Source of the DNA: Candidatus Avelusimicrobium caledoniensis
Lineage (GTDB): Bacteria > Elusimicrobiota > Elusimicrobia > Elusimicrobiales > Elusimicrobiaceae
Length of the DNA: 64,000 nucleotides
Assembly (NCBI GenBank): GCA_900315795.1
Contig: ONAM01000001.1
Coordinates: forward strand, 62,001 to 126,000
Direction of reading: 5' to 3'
Shown here: positions 24,680-33,851 of the stretch, in pieces
Position numbering within the stretch: position 1 is the stretch's first letter
How the letters are laid out: each line of letters begins with the position of its first letter
The notes under the pieces: generated by a model
What the model saw: the letters and a program-made list of their open reading frames with translations, nothing else
What the model was told of the DNA's origin: nothing
The model's database searches: none
Translations under genes and position numbers: made by a program

Positions 24680-25696
24680 TCAAAACCGCATACCTACACG
24701 CAGTAACAAGGAGTGATATTGTACGTTGCGGTCTTTGTGCAAGGGCGTTAAATCTTTATCGCTAATAAACCCATAGGTATAACGATATTCTAACCCGGCA
24801 AACAGCGAGCTTGTAATGTCGTACTGCATACCCGCCCCGATGTAAAATGCAGCTCCCCATTTATCATGGTTATCGCTTACACCGTTCATACGGGTTTTCA
24901 TACGCGCGTTCATCATACCGATACCCATCGGCGAATAGATTTGGAAATTATCCCACGGATTGATGGTTAATTTGCCCGCTAATGAAATATCGTGCGCGTA
25001 CATACCGTGATAGCGGCGTTCGTTGGCCCCGTCGCCATGTGTTTTCGCACTCGGGTGAAGCATCGTATAATCTAACCCAAATGCCAAATAATCGTTCACA
25101 TCGTACAAAGCAGTCATACTGGCCGCCAAACCCATAGAGCCATAGCGGTCGTTTTGATTGTCTTTATTATAGGCAAACACCGTTCCCCCCGCCAAAGACA
25201 GTTCCATCTTGTTGGCATTGGCCCGGGCGGCTTTGCTGGGCTGGTAGGAGCTATAAATCACGCCGTCCGTGGTCTGTTTCCCTTGCGGATTGGTAACGGT
25301 TTGCTCCACCATGCCGTAGTCGGTCGTGCCTTTTTTATTCGTCACACTGACATTGTAATGATCGGTCTGGGTCGTGGTAGTATCTACTTTTAATTTGGGC
25401 TCGCCCTTTTTTAACGACGCCGCGTTTTGTACTTGCGTTGCCTTGGCCCCGGCCGCTTGTTGGTTGACAGCTTGCACGTGGTGTACCGCCGGCTTGCGTG
25501 CAGATGGATGCGCGTGCTGATGCCCTTGCATCGGCACGGTAACAGCTACTTGTTCGCCCTGTACTACAACGCCGCCGGGCGTATTGGCAGCGGCTACTTC
25601 ACCGACTACCAACGTCTCTTGCCCTTGTTGGGCAAAAACTAAACTGACCATGAGTAACATAACAATAGCCAGTACAGCAATATGAATTTTCTTCAT
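24680..25696 (-). CDS. Outer-membrane beta-barrel protein with low-complexity N-terminus
   Basis: 338 residues. The signal peptide ends VFA. Residues ~25-130 are low-complexity (Gln, His, Ala, Thr, with HQHAHPSARK). The C-terminal half is a barrel (MELSLAGGTVFAYNK, YLAFGLDYTMLHP, FQIYSPMGIGMMNARMK, LFAGLEYRYTYGF) ending LLLRVGMRF. It resembles OmpA/OmpX-type porin-like barrels. ATG 25696 has Shine-Dalgarno GGGGGAG and a good signal peptide; a longer in-frame extension upstream is not protein-like. Confidence 0.82.
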   Translation of the reverse strand: MKKIHIAVLAIVMLLMVSLVFAQQGQETLVVGEVAAANTPGGVVVQGEQVAVTVPMQGHQHAHPSARKPAVHHVQAVNQQAAGAKATQVQNAASLKKGEPKLKVDTTTTQTDHYNVSVTNKKGTTDYGMVEQTVTNPQGKQTTDGVIYSSYQPSKAARANANKMELSLAGGTVFAYNKDNQNDRYGSMGLAASMTALYDVNDYLAFGLDYTMLHPSAKTHGDGANERRYHGMYAHDISLAGKLTINPWDNFQIYSPMGIGMMNARMKTRMNGVSDNHDKWGAAFYIGAGMQYDITSSLFAGLEYRYTYGFISDKDLTPLHKDRNVQYHSLLLRVGMRF

Positions 25697-25781
25697 GTTT
25701 TCTCCCCCTGAATAAAAATTACAGCTTTTCCATTGTAGCCAACCTGTTTCCCCCCGGCAAGCCCAAAAAATGATTAGAATA

Positions 25782-25810
25782 TTGACATCTTTTGCCCCAA
25801 ATGTTACTAT
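25782..25810 (+). promoter_or_regulatory. Promoter of rimP-nusA-infB
   Basis: TTGACA (25782-25787), 17-bp spacer, TGT-TACTAT (-10 at 25805-25810). Among the strongest consensus promoters in the window. Confidence 0.85.
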
Positions 25811-25818
25811 ATATATAG

Positions 25819-25849
25819 TAAGAGCGACTTGACAGCAAGTCGCTCTTTC
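25819..25849 (+). promoter_or_regulatory. Leader hairpin upstream of rimP
   Basis: Stem AAGAGCGACTTG/CAAGTCGCTCTT with a 4-nt loop, just after the predicted start of transcription. No long T run follows, so it may be a stabiliser, a NusA- or RNase-III-linked control element, or a weak attenuator. Confidence 0.55.
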
Positions 25850-25875
25850 GTTAATACGGCTCAAAAGGAGTTAAC

Positions 25876-26334
25876 ATGAGAGACCCTAAAACGATTGAAC
25901 AAACCGTTGCAAAGGCATTAGAGAGCGAGCATGTTGAATTGGTGGATCTGGTGATTCAAAACCAAGGCAAGAAAAAATTGCTCCAATTCTTTGTAGATAA
26001 AGTCGGCGGCGTTACGCTGGACGACTGCGGCGAACTGACCGACAAAATAGACGCCATTTTGGAAATGGAAAATTTGATTGAAGGAGCTTACATTTTGGAA
26101 GTTTCTTCCCCCGGCGTACAACGCGTACTTAAAAAGCCCGCGCATTTCAAACAATTCATTACTCAACGCGTAAAAATTGTACTTAAAGTGCCTTTGGAAG
26201 GTCGCGGATTTTTTACCGGCGTTATCGCGTCAGCCGATGACAACGGCTTTGTCTTAGACGACGGCACCAACCAATATACGTTTGCCTATGACAACATCAA
26301 AAAAGCCAATTTGGACCCTGTTTTAGAATTTTAA
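25876..26334 (+). CDS. rimP: Ribosome maturation factor RimP
   Basis: 152 residues. Needed for 30S assembly. N-terminal domain with VELVDLVIQNQGKKKLLQFFVDK, then the family signature YILEVSSPGVQRVLKKPAHF, and a C-terminal SH3-like domain. First gene of the rimP-nusA-infB operon; Shine-Dalgarno AAGGAG. Confidence 0.95.
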   Translation: MRDPKTIEQTVAKALESEHVELVDLVIQNQGKKKLLQFFVDKVGGVTLDDCGELTDKIDAILEMENLIEGAYILEVSSPGVQRVLKKPAHFKQFITQRVKIVLKVPLEGRGFFTGVIASADDNGFVLDDGTNQYTFAYDNIKKANLDPVLEF

Positions 26335-26355
26335 CACACAAGGAGAACAAATAAC

Positions 26356-27888
26356 ATGGAAGGATCAGCTAAAGACTTACTCCTCGCTTTAGAGGGGCTT
26401 GAAAGAGAAAAAAATATTAAACGCGAAGACATCTTAAAAACCATTGAAGATGCCCTCGTATCCGCACTTCGCAAAAACTTGGGTAAAACCGCCCAAATCA
26501 GTGCCAAAATTGACGTAGAAACCGGCTCTATCAAAGCTTTTCAACTGTTAAATGTAGTGGAAAAAGTGGGCAACCCGGAAACGGATATCAGCGTAGAAGA
26601 TGCAAAAGCACATCTTAAAAATCCCAAAGTGGGCGACACCGTAACCATTACGCTGGAAGTAAAAGACTTTTCCCGCATCGCCGCTCAAATTGCTAAACAA
26701 GTGCTCATCCAAAAAGTACGCAGCATTGAACGGGACAATTTTTACAAAGAATATAAACCGCGCGAAGGCGAAGTGATTACCGGCTCGGTACGCCGTTTTT
26801 CCGATAGGGATATCATCGTGGACTTGGGCAAAATTGAAGCGATTTTCCCCTACTGCGAACAGATCCACAAAGAACGCTACTCCACCGGATCGCGCATTAA
26901 AGCCGTGATTGCCAAAGTGCTCAGCCCGGCCGATTTAGCCGAAATCAACGACGACCCTACCTTGGGCCGCTATAAATCTGCCGCGTTTCGTTTAGACAAA
27001 GGCCAACGCGGGCCGTATGTGATCTTGTCACGCGCCAACGGCAAATTTTTAGAAGAACTGTTTAAAGTAGAAGTTCCGGAAATTGAAGAAGGCATTGTGG
27101 AAATTAAAAAAGTAGAACGGGACCCGGGTTTCCACGCCAAAGTCATGGTGTCCAGTATTGACAGCAAAATTGACCCTATCGGTACATGCGTGGGGATGCG
27201 CGGTATCCGTATCCGCGCGGTCATGAACGAACTTTCCGGCGAACGTATTGATTTAATCGGTTACTCCAATGATATTTCTACCGTGCTGATGAATTCCATT
27301 TCACCCGCCAAGGCCGATTATGTCAAAATCACCAGTGCTACCGAAAAGAAAGCTACTATCGTCGTACCTGATGATCAATTAGCCATTGCAATCGGTAAAG
27401 ATTGGCAAAATATCAAGCTCGCCAGCCGCTTAACCGGTTGGGACATTACCGTCAAGAGTGAAACACAAAAAGCCCGCTCGGAGCAAGTAGCCGTTGAAAA
27501 TTTACAACGTCTGTTTGTCAACATTGAGGGCGTCGGACCGGCGCTCGCGGAAGTGTTGCAAAAAGCCGGCTTTAGCAATGTGGAACAATTAGCCACCGCT
27601 ACGGCAGAACACTTATCTGCCGTACAAGGTATCGGCGAAAAAACAGCTGAGAAAATTATTGAAGGTGCTAAAAAATTCTTAGCCGACAGAGAACTTAAAG
27701 AAGAAGTCCGCGCCCAAGCGACGGCCGAACAAGCCGCCCGCGTCGCGGAAAAAGAAGCGCAAAAAGCCAAAAAAGCCGCCGAAAAAGCGACCAAGAAAGC
27801 CGCAGCCAAAGCTGCTAAAGCCGAACAATCTGACATAGAACCGGCCCAAGAGGGAGACGCGCATGACGACCAAAAAGACAACCAATAA
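26356..27888 (+). CDS. nusA: Transcription termination/antitermination factor NusA
   Basis: 510 residues. Order: N-terminal RNA-polymerase-binding domain (1-~125), S1 domain (EGEVITGSVRRFSDRDIIVDLGKIEAIFP), two KH domains (GTCVGMRGIRIRAVMNELSGERID and IAIGKDWQNIKLASRLTGW), then a helix-hairpin-helix segment (LAEVLQKAGFSNVEQLA...GIGEKTAEKIIEGAKKFL). An Ala/Lys-rich tail (KKAAEKATKKAAAKAAKAEQ) follows. It overlaps infB by 26 nt. Confidence 0.96.
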   Translation: MEGSAKDLLLALEGLEREKNIKREDILKTIEDALVSALRKNLGKTAQISAKIDVETGSIKAFQLLNVVEKVGNPETDISVEDAKAHLKNPKVGDTVTITLEVKDFSRIAAQIAKQVLIQKVRSIERDNFYKEYKPREGEVITGSVRRFSDRDIIVDLGKIEAIFPYCEQIHKERYSTGSRIKAVIAKVLSPADLAEINDDPTLGRYKSAAFRLDKGQRGPYVILSRANGKFLEELFKVEVPEIEEGIVEIKKVERDPGFHAKVMVSSIDSKIDPIGTCVGMRGIRIRAVMNELSGERIDLIGYSNDISTVLMNSISPAKADYVKITSATEKKATIVVPDDQLAIAIGKDWQNIKLASRLTGWDITVKSETQKARSEQVAVENLQRLFVNIEGVGPALAEVLQKAGFSNVEQLATATAEHLSAVQGIGEKTAEKIIEGAKKFLADRELKEEVRAQATAEQAARVAEKEAQKAKKAAEKATKKAAAKAAKAEQSDIEPAQEGDAHDDQKDNQ

Positions 27889-30145
27889 AGAGGACGAAGC
27901 CGCTCCCAAAAAGAAAACGGCCCCGGCTAAAAAAACAACCGCCAAGAAAACTGCCGCCAAAAAAACGGCAGAGAAACCAGCGGCTAAAAAAACAACCGCT
28001 AAAAAGACGGCTGTTAAAAAAACGGCCACTAAAAAGACGGCCGAAAAACCGGTAGCGAAGAAAACTGTAAAAGCGGCTAAGCCGGAAGTAAAACCGGCTC
28101 CGGCCCCCGTGCAACCCAAACCCGTTGCACAGCCCGCCGCAGTTGCACCCAAGCCGGCCCCTGTTGCGCCTAAGCCGGCTCCTGCAACGGCTCCGGCGCC
28201 CAAGCCCGTATCCGCGCCTAAACCTGCGCCCGTTGTCGCTCCTAAATCACAACCTTTCGCGCAAAAACCGGCAGAGCCCAAACCTACGCCCGTGCAACAG
28301 CCCAAGCCGCAACATCCGGCCAACGTAGACCGCCACGGACACATCAAACCGCAACAGCAAGAAATGCCCAAAAAAGACGATAAAATCGTTCGTATCGTCG
28401 GGCAACCTACGGTAAAAGAGTTGGCGGAAAAGCTCAACATCAAAACAAACGATTTCATTAAAAAACTGATGATGATGGGGATTTTTGCCACCATCAACCA
28501 ACGGTTGGAAAAAGACATGATTGAGTTAATCGTGGACGAATGCGGTTTCAAAGCGGAAATGGCTGAAGAAGACTTAACCAAAGAAGCCGTTGCCGCCATG
28601 GAAACGGAAGATGACCCGGCCGACCTTAAACCGCGCAGTCCGGTCATTACGATTATGGGCCACGTGGATCACGGTAAGACGAGCTTGTTAGACGCTATCC
28701 GAAAATCTAACGTCGTAGCCGGCGAGGCGGGAGCTATCACCCAGCATATCGGCGCGTACCGCGTCAAAACGCCGCGCGGTGTGCTGACGTTCTTAGATAC
28801 GCCCGGTCACGAAGCGTTTACCGCCATGCGTGCACGCGGAGCGCAAGCTACCGATATTGTAGTGCTTGTTGTGTCTGCCACCGACGGTATCATGCCGCAA
28901 ACTATTGAAGCTATGGAACATGCCAAAGCGGCCAAAGCTCCTATCATTGTAGCCGTCAACAAAATTGACTTGCCCGGAGCCAACCCCGACCGCGTTAAAC
29001 AAGATCTCGCGGCCCGCGGACTGGTGCCGGAAGAGTGGCAAGGGAGCACCATTTTCGTAGAAATTTCGGCTAAAAAGCACATCAACATTGATAAGCTTTT
29101 AGAGATGATTGCACTGCAAGCCGAAATGATGGAGTTAAAGGCCAACCCGGATAGACCCGGTGTGGGCGTTATTTTGGAAAGCAAACGCGACAATAAACGC
29201 GGCGTAGTCGCCACCGTGCTCGTGCAAAAAGGTACGATGAAAGTGGGCGACCCGTTTATCGTCGGTACGAACTACGGACGTATCCGCGCGCTCATTGACG
29301 AAAACGCGCAACGCTACCAAAAAATCGGCCCCAGTGTACCCGCCGAAATCTTGGGTATTAACGGCGAGCCGCCGCAAGTGGGCGACACGCTTTATATTAT
29401 GCCCAGCGAAAAAGAGGCCCGTTATACTGCCGAAAAACGCAAATTGGCGCAAAAAGAAGATTCGCAAGCGCACCGCAAACAAGCGTCGCTAATGAATTTA
29501 GCTAAGAGCGAAGACGGCACGAACTCCGTGAAAAAATTAAGCTTAATTTTAAAAGCGGACGTACAGGGCTCTATTGAAGCGATTAAAGATGCGCTGTTGC
29601 GTATCCCGTCGGATGAAGTAGAGGTGGATATTGTCCTTTCCGCCCCGGGCAACATCAACGAATCGGATATTCTGCTGGCTAAGGCCTCTAACGCGGTTGT
29701 CATCGGTTTCCACGTGGATACCGAACACAAAGCCCAAGCCGAAGCCGAACGCGAAGGCATTGAAATTCGCCAATATACCATTATCTTTGAATTGCTAGAA
29801 GATATCAAAGCCGCTATGGAGGGCTTGTTAGAGCCCGATGTGGTGGAAACAGTCGTCGGCACAGCTACCATTAAAAAGGTAATGAAATTAAGTTCCGGCA
29901 TTATCTCCGGCTCGCTCGTAGACAGCGGTACCATTTACCGCGGATATGAAGTGCGCGTAAAACGCAACGGCGAGGAAGTTGGCCACGGCAAAGTAGGCGG
30001 CTTAAAACGCTTCAAAGACGACGTAAAAGAAGTAGAAAAAGGATACGAGTGCGGTATCTTGGTAGAAGGATTCAAAGGCGTCATGGAAGGCGACGTGATT
30101 GAGTGTTTCAAAAAAGAGAATGTAACCCGCAGAATTAAAATGTAA
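27863..30145 (+). CDS. infB: Translation initiation factor IF-2
   Basis: 760 residues. Brings initiator tRNA to the 30S subunit. The first ~165 residues are low-complexity: Lys/Thr/Ala-rich, then Pro/Ala-rich. Then IF2_N (TVKELAEKLNIKTNDFIKKLMMMG), GTPase domain with GHVDHGKTSLLD, DTPGHEAFTAMRARGAQ, NKIDLPGA and SAK, and the C-terminal domains ending KKENVTRRIKM. It starts inside nusA with Shine-Dalgarno GAGGGAG. Confidence 0.97.
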   Translation: MTTKKTTNKEDEAAPKKKTAPAKKTTAKKTAAKKTAEKPAAKKTTAKKTAVKKTATKKTAEKPVAKKTVKAAKPEVKPAPAPVQPKPVAQPAAVAPKPAPVAPKPAPATAPAPKPVSAPKPAPVVAPKSQPFAQKPAEPKPTPVQQPKPQHPANVDRHGHIKPQQQEMPKKDDKIVRIVGQPTVKELAEKLNIKTNDFIKKLMMMGIFATINQRLEKDMIELIVDECGFKAEMAEEDLTKEAVAAMETEDDPADLKPRSPVITIMGHVDHGKTSLLDAIRKSNVVAGEAGAITQHIGAYRVKTPRGVLTFLDTPGHEAFTAMRARGAQATDIVVLVVSATDGIMPQTIEAMEHAKAAKAPIIVAVNKIDLPGANPDRVKQDLAARGLVPEEWQGSTIFVEISAKKHINIDKLLEMIALQAEMMELKANPDRPGVGVILESKRDNKRGVVATVLVQKGTMKVGDPFIVGTNYGRIRALIDENAQRYQKIGPSVPAEILGINGEPPQVGDTLYIMPSEKEARYTAEKRKLAQKEDSQAHRKQASLMNLAKSEDGTNSVKKLSLILKADVQGSIEAIKDALLRIPSDEVEVDIVLSAPGNINESDILLAKASNAVVIGFHVDTEHKAQAEAEREGIEIRQYTIIFELLEDIKAAMEGLLEPDVVETVVGTATIKKVMKLSSGIISGSLVDSGTIYRGYEVRVKRNGEEVGHGKVGGLKRFKDDVKEVEKGYECGILVEGFKGVMEGDVIECFKKENVTRRIKM

Positions 30146-30180
30146 ATTTTAATTCAAGTTCATCCGCATAACATATGCAT

Positions 30181-30206
30181 AAAGCCCCGCGCAAGCGGGG
30201 CTTTTT
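30181..30206 (+). terminator. rimP-nusA-infB terminator
   Basis: AAAGCCCCGC-GCAA-GCGGGGC followed by five T. Confidence 0.93.
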
Positions 30207-30219
30207 AAACAAACAAGGT

Positions 30220-30248
30220 GAGATTCCAAATCAAGTTTGGAATGACGC
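30220..30248. repeat. REP-like palindrome, class 2
   Basis: GAGATTCCAAA-TCAAG-TTTGGAATGACGC, between two terminators. Confidence 0.7.
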
Positions 30249-30251
30249 TTA

Positions 30252-30282
30252 TAAAAAACACCCCGCGGTTTTCCGCGGGGTG
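30252..30282 (-). terminator. Terminator of the 30305 pilin
   Basis: Minus strand CACCCCGCGG-AAAA-CCGCGGGGTG followed by six T. Confidence 0.92.
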
Positions 30283-30304
30283 CGTTTGTTATGCAAAATC
30301 AAAC

Positions 30305-30805
30305 TTATTTGATTTCACCGGTGGAGTTGTTGGCCACCGATTTGCAAACTTTATTAGTGGTCGTAAAACCAGAGGTTTTACCGGCGGCTACGTCCGTATC
30401 GCACCAGCGGGTAATATTGCCGTTAGTGTCAATATTCAAACCGAGCGTATAGTGCAATTCGGCAGTACCGGTGAACGGGGTTTTGTTAGAGTCAATACGT
30501 TCTGCTTTAGCCGTGAAAGACGGGCTGTGAGAAACCACAGACACTTTGAAGTTTTTCGTATAAGCAGAAGACGTACCGCACAAACCCGGCAATTGCAAGT
30601 CCAACATCGTCAAGTCGTTGGTATAGCTGCCCATACCCATTTGATAGATTTGTTCGGCCGTAGCCAAATCACCTAACAATTGGATAGCTTCCGACGCGCG
30701 TGCTTTTTCCACCGCTTTGGTGTATTGCGGCAACGCCACGGAAGACAAAATACCAATAATCAACACTACTACTAACAGTTCAATCAAGGTGAAGCCCTGT
30801 TTCAT
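30305..30805 (-). CDS. Type IV pilin, canonical leader (candidate main pilin)
   Basis: 166 residues. Short leader MKQG with the normal Gly at -1, then [38 protein letters not shown]. The head contains YQMGMGSYTNDLTMLDLQLPG and the Cys pair TRWCDTDV..NKVCKSV. It does not use the poly-T cassette promoter and differs in codon usage at the 5' end, so it belongs to another branch. The leader and a strong dedicated terminator make it the best candidate here for a structural (PilA/PilE-like) pilin; this is inference. ATG 30805 has Shine-Dalgarno AAGGAG; an upstream in-frame ATG adds 9 residues. Confidence 0.9.
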   Translation of the reverse strand: MKQGFTLIELLVVVLIIGILSSVALPQYTKAVEKARASEAIQLLGDLATAEQIYQMGMGSYTNDLTMLDLQLPGLCGTSSAYTKNFKVSVVSHSPSFTAKAERIDSNKTPFTGTAELHYTLGLNIDTNGNITRWCDTDVAAGKTSGFTTTNKVCKSVANNSTGEIK

Positions 30806-30832
30806 ATTACTAATCTCCTTAGTTAGAATCAA

Positions 30833-30890
30833 AAGTGCTTTAACAGCACTTCTTAAATAGTTTAATACCTTTTGGGCAAAATTGCAAGTG
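30833..30890 (-). promoter_or_regulatory. Promoter and 5' UTR hairpin of the 30305 pilin
   Basis: Minus strand TTGCAA, 17-bp spacer, TAAACT (about 30862-30890). An AAGTGCT/AGCACTT stem-loop (30833-30851) lies in the leader before the Shine-Dalgarno. Confidence 0.5.
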
Positions 30891-30913
30891 TTTTTTTAAC
30901 ATTTTTTTGAAAA

Positions 30914-30928
30914 TGCTATAATTTAAAT
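30914..30928 (+). promoter_or_regulatory. Leaderless-type promoter of rbfA
   Basis: TGC-TATAAT (30914-30922), then exactly 6 nt, then the ATG at 30929. No Shine-Dalgarno. Confidence 0.7.
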
Positions 30929-31288
30929 ATGATAGACAGAATCAAACGCTTAGAAACCCTTTTATTAGAAGAAATCAACACACTCGTTACAAAGGCCGCC
31001 GCCAACGGAAACTTCGGCGGGTTTGTAACTATTACTGCGGTCCACCTGACTAAAGATTTATCCGCGGCCAAAGTATTTTTTTCGGTGTTCGGATCGCCGC
31101 AGGACCGTCAAAAAACGCAAGAGGCGCTTAGCGTTCTGCGCAAAGAAATCGGCGCACAACTGCGCGGACGCTTGCATTTAAAACGGATCCCTTCATTTTC
31201 CTTTGAATATGACGACACGCCGGAAAAGGCCTCTCGCGTGGAAGCTATTTTTCAAGTGATTGAAAAGGAACACGAACATGGAAAATAG
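30929..31288 (+). CDS. rbfA: Ribosome-binding factor A
   Basis: 119 residues. 16S rRNA 5' end maturation factor with a KH-type fold. Characteristic: RIKRLETLLLEEINTLV, VTITAVHLTKDLSAAKVFFSVFG, LKRIPSFSFEYDDTPEKASRVEAIF. First gene of the rbfA-nrnA-truB-ribF operon. It overlaps nrnA by 11 nt. Confidence 0.94.
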   Translation: MIDRIKRLETLLLEEINTLVTKAAANGNFGGFVTITAVHLTKDLSAAKVFFSVFGSPQDRQKTQEALSVLRKEIGAQLRGRLHLKRIPSFSFEYDDTPEKASRVEAIFQVIEKEHEHGK

Positions 31289-32270
31289 AGAAGAAAGTTT
31301 GGCCCAAATTTGGAAAGCCATTCACAACGGTCGTAAGTTTTTTATTGCCGGGCACTTAAACCCCGACGGCGATTCGCTAGGGTGCACGCTCGCGGTCACT
31401 TCGCTGCTCACGCGCCTTGGCAAAACCGTTTATGCCTATGCCGCGCCGGCTATCGGAAACGATTTGAAATTTTTACCCGGCTTAAATCAAGTCCACGTAA
31501 ACGAACTGCCGCAAAACCCCGACTTTGACACCGTCTTATTATTAGAATGTTCCGATAGGCAACGCGGCGGCGATTTGGAACACATTTTATCTGCCGCCAA
31601 AACGCTCATCAACATTGACCACCATTTGGTAAGCGACGCTTACGGGCACGTCAATCACATTGATTCCGGGGCCTCCTCCACCGCCGAAATTATTTTCCAA
31701 TTATATGAAGCGTCTGAAGACAATTTACTCCCCACACCGGATGAGGCAACCTGCTTATACACCGGACTCGTAACCGATACGGGCCGTTTTGTCCACTCCA
31801 ACGCCACCGCTGAAGCATTGCGCGTGGCCTCGGCGTTGGTAGCATTAGGGGCTGATATCGGGCAAATTAACCAAGTAATTTATTTCACTAAATCGTATAT
31901 TGAATTAAAACTGTTGGGCCGCGCTTTGGAAAAAATGGAAATGCGTTTTGACAACAAATACAGCCAAATTATTTTAACCAAACGCGACTTTGAAACCTTC
32001 GGCGCAACGCCTGCCCAAACACAAGGTATCGTCAGCCAACCGACCATGATTCCCGGCGTGGAAGTGTCAGCTCTGATTAAAGAGGAACCCGATAAAGTAT
32101 CCGTCAATTTACGTTCGCGCGGTAACGCCGATGTCAGCCGTATCGCCCAACAATTCGGCGGCGGCGGACACGCCCGCGCGGCCGGATTTAAAGTAACGGA
32201 CAAAACAATTACCGAAGTAACCGATGCACTCGCAGAAGTGGTACAAGATGTCGTCAGAAACTTGCCCTAA
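31278..32270 (+). CDS. nrnA: DHH-family nanoRNase / pAp phosphatase NrnA
   Basis: 330 residues. Degrades short oligoribonucleotides and dephosphorylates pAp. DHH domain: AGHLNPDGDSLGC, LLECSD, INIDHHLVSD, GLVTDTGRFVHSN. DHHA1 domain with the substrate motif GGGGHARAAGF near the C-terminus. ATG 31278 chosen because AAAAGGAA lies at correct spacing; an in-frame ATG 18 nt earlier is also possible. Confidence 0.94.
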   Translation: MENREESLAQIWKAIHNGRKFFIAGHLNPDGDSLGCTLAVTSLLTRLGKTVYAYAAPAIGNDLKFLPGLNQVHVNELPQNPDFDTVLLLECSDRQRGGDLEHILSAAKTLINIDHHLVSDAYGHVNHIDSGASSTAEIIFQLYEASEDNLLPTPDEATCLYTGLVTDTGRFVHSNATAEALRVASALVALGADIGQINQVIYFTKSYIELKLLGRALEKMEMRFDNKYSQIILTKRDFETFGATPAQTQGIVSQPTMIPGVEVSALIKEEPDKVSVNLRSRGNADVSRIAQQFGGGGHARAAGFKVTDKTITEVTDALAEVVQDVVRNLP

Positions 32271-32955
32271 CGCGCCGAGCGGACTACTGCTTATAGACAA
32301 ACCGCGCGACTTTTCTTCGCACGATATTATTGCTATTTCCCGCCGGATATTACGCACTAAAAAAATCGGACACAGCGGCACGTTAGACCCTATGGCTACG
32401 GGGCTACTCATTTTACTGGTCGGGCGGGAAGCTACCAAACGGCAAGCCGAATTTTTAAAACTGTCCAAAACATATACCGCCACGCTTACGCTGGGGCAAG
32501 AGACCGACTCGTGGGACGCCTGCGGCAACGTAATTACCGAAAAAGATGTGCCCGCACTTACCCAACAAGACGTGCAAAACGCCGTACAAAAATTATCGGG
32601 CGAAATAGAACAGCCGATCCCGTTTTTCAGCGCGAAAAAAATCAACGGGCAAAAGATGTACTCGCTCGCCCGCGCCGGACAGGAAATGGAACGCAAATTC
32701 AACCGCGTACAAGTTGCGTGGACCCGCATTTGCTTAACTTCCGCAAAAACGGTAGAATTTACCGTACATTGTTCGTGCGGGACGTATGTGCGCTCATTAG
32801 GATATTTACTGGCTAACGAGTTGGGCACCGTCGGACATTTAACCCAACTACGGCGGCTTGAAATCGGCCCGTACAACGTGCAAAACGCGTTTGACGGCAC
32901 GCAACTTAAACAAACAGACACGGACACGCTTTATAAACGGATCATTTCACTATGA
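32248..32955 (+). CDS. truB: tRNA pseudouridine(55) synthase
   Basis: 235 residues. Makes pseudouridine 55 in the tRNA T-loop. LLLIDKPRDFSSHDII, the catalytic motif HSGTLDPMATGLLILLVG, then YTATLTLGQETDSWDACGNV and CSCGTYVRSLGYLLANELG. Slightly short at the C-terminus (no PUA domain visible). The start is not certain: 32224 would add 8 residues. It overlaps nrnA by 23 nt and ribF by 4 nt. Confidence 0.94.
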   Translation: MSSETCPNAPSGLLLIDKPRDFSSHDIIAISRRILRTKKIGHSGTLDPMATGLLILLVGREATKRQAEFLKLSKTYTATLTLGQETDSWDACGNVITEKDVPALTQQDVQNAVQKLSGEIEQPIPFFSAKKINGQKMYSLARAGQEMERKFNRVQVAWTRICLTSAKTVEFTVHCSCGTYVRSLGYLLANELGTVGHLTQLRRLEIGPYNVQNAFDGTQLKQTDTDTLYKRIISL

Positions 32956-33845
32956 AAAATTTTATTACAATCGGCACTTTTGACGGCGTACATACCGGCC
33001 ACCGCTTTTTGATTAACCAACTGGAAATGTTGGCCGCCAAAAACCGCCAAAAACCATTGGTGTTATATTTCCCGCTCCCCCCCAAAACCTTGCTAGGTAT
33101 TAAGCCGGAAATGACGGTATTGACGCTACCCAAAGAAAAAAAATTATACCTGCGCGAATTGGGAACGCCGGCAAAATTGTTGGACTTTGCAAAGTGCCGC
33201 AATATGCGTGCGGAAAAATTTTTCAAAGATATTTTGCTTAAAAAATACAATATGGGCGGGCTACTGGTAGGGGCCGATTTTGCCTTAGGCAAAGACCGCC
33301 ACGCCGGGGTAGATTGGCTAGCCGCCCAATGTCAGCAACTTAATATCCCGTTTGAAATCGTGCGGTTTTACAAAACAGGTACGCAAAAAATTTCGTCTTC
33401 CTTAATTCGTAAAACCTTGGCCGCGGGCGATATCGCACGCACCAATACGCTGCTGGGCCGCCCGTATGAGCTGACGGGCCGCGTGATAAAAGGAAAACAA
33501 CTCGGCCGGAAATTGGGCTTTCCGACGGCCAATTTAAATACGGGCATTTATAAGATTTTGCCGCTTGGCGTGTTTGCCGTTAAGGTGCGCGTCGGCAAAG
33601 AAATATATGACGGTTTTTGTAACATCGGTTTCCGCCCGACCGTCAACCCCATTAACGGCAGTTTGCCGTTGGTGGAAGTGAATATCTTTGATTTTGACAA
33701 AGACATTTACGGCAAAAATATTACCGTTTGGTTTGCGGACAAACTACGCGACGAAACAAAATTTGACACGCTCCCCGCGTTGGTTGCCCAACTCAAACAA
33801 GACCGCAAAGACGCCAAAAAGATACTGAAGAAATTTACGGTATAA
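32952..33845 (+). CDS. ribF: Bifunctional riboflavin kinase / FAD synthetase
   Basis: 297 residues. Converts riboflavin to FMN and FAD. N-terminal nucleotidyltransferase domain TIGTFDGVHTGHRFLINQL, then ISSSLIRKTLAAGD. The riboflavin kinase domain starts near LGRPYELTGRVIKGKQLGRKLGFPTANL. It begins inside the truB stop (ATGA). A terminator follows. Confidence 0.95.
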   Translation: MKNFITIGTFDGVHTGHRFLINQLEMLAAKNRQKPLVLYFPLPPKTLLGIKPEMTVLTLPKEKKLYLRELGTPAKLLDFAKCRNMRAEKFFKDILLKKYNMGGLLVGADFALGKDRHAGVDWLAAQCQQLNIPFEIVRFYKTGTQKISSSLIRKTLAAGDIARTNTLLGRPYELTGRVIKGKQLGRKLGFPTANLNTGIYKILPLGVFAVKVRVGKEIYDGFCNIGFRPTVNPINGSLPLVEVNIFDFDKDIYGKNITVWFADKLRDETKFDTLPALVAQLKQDRKDAKKILKKFTV

Positions 33846-33851
33846 AATTGC

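Noticed and set aside
27679-28647. 322-codon minus-strand open frame across nusA-infB
   Set aside because: Its Gly/Phe-rich translation is the complement of the Lys/Ala/Pro-rich coding of NusA and IF-2; no ribosome-binding site.
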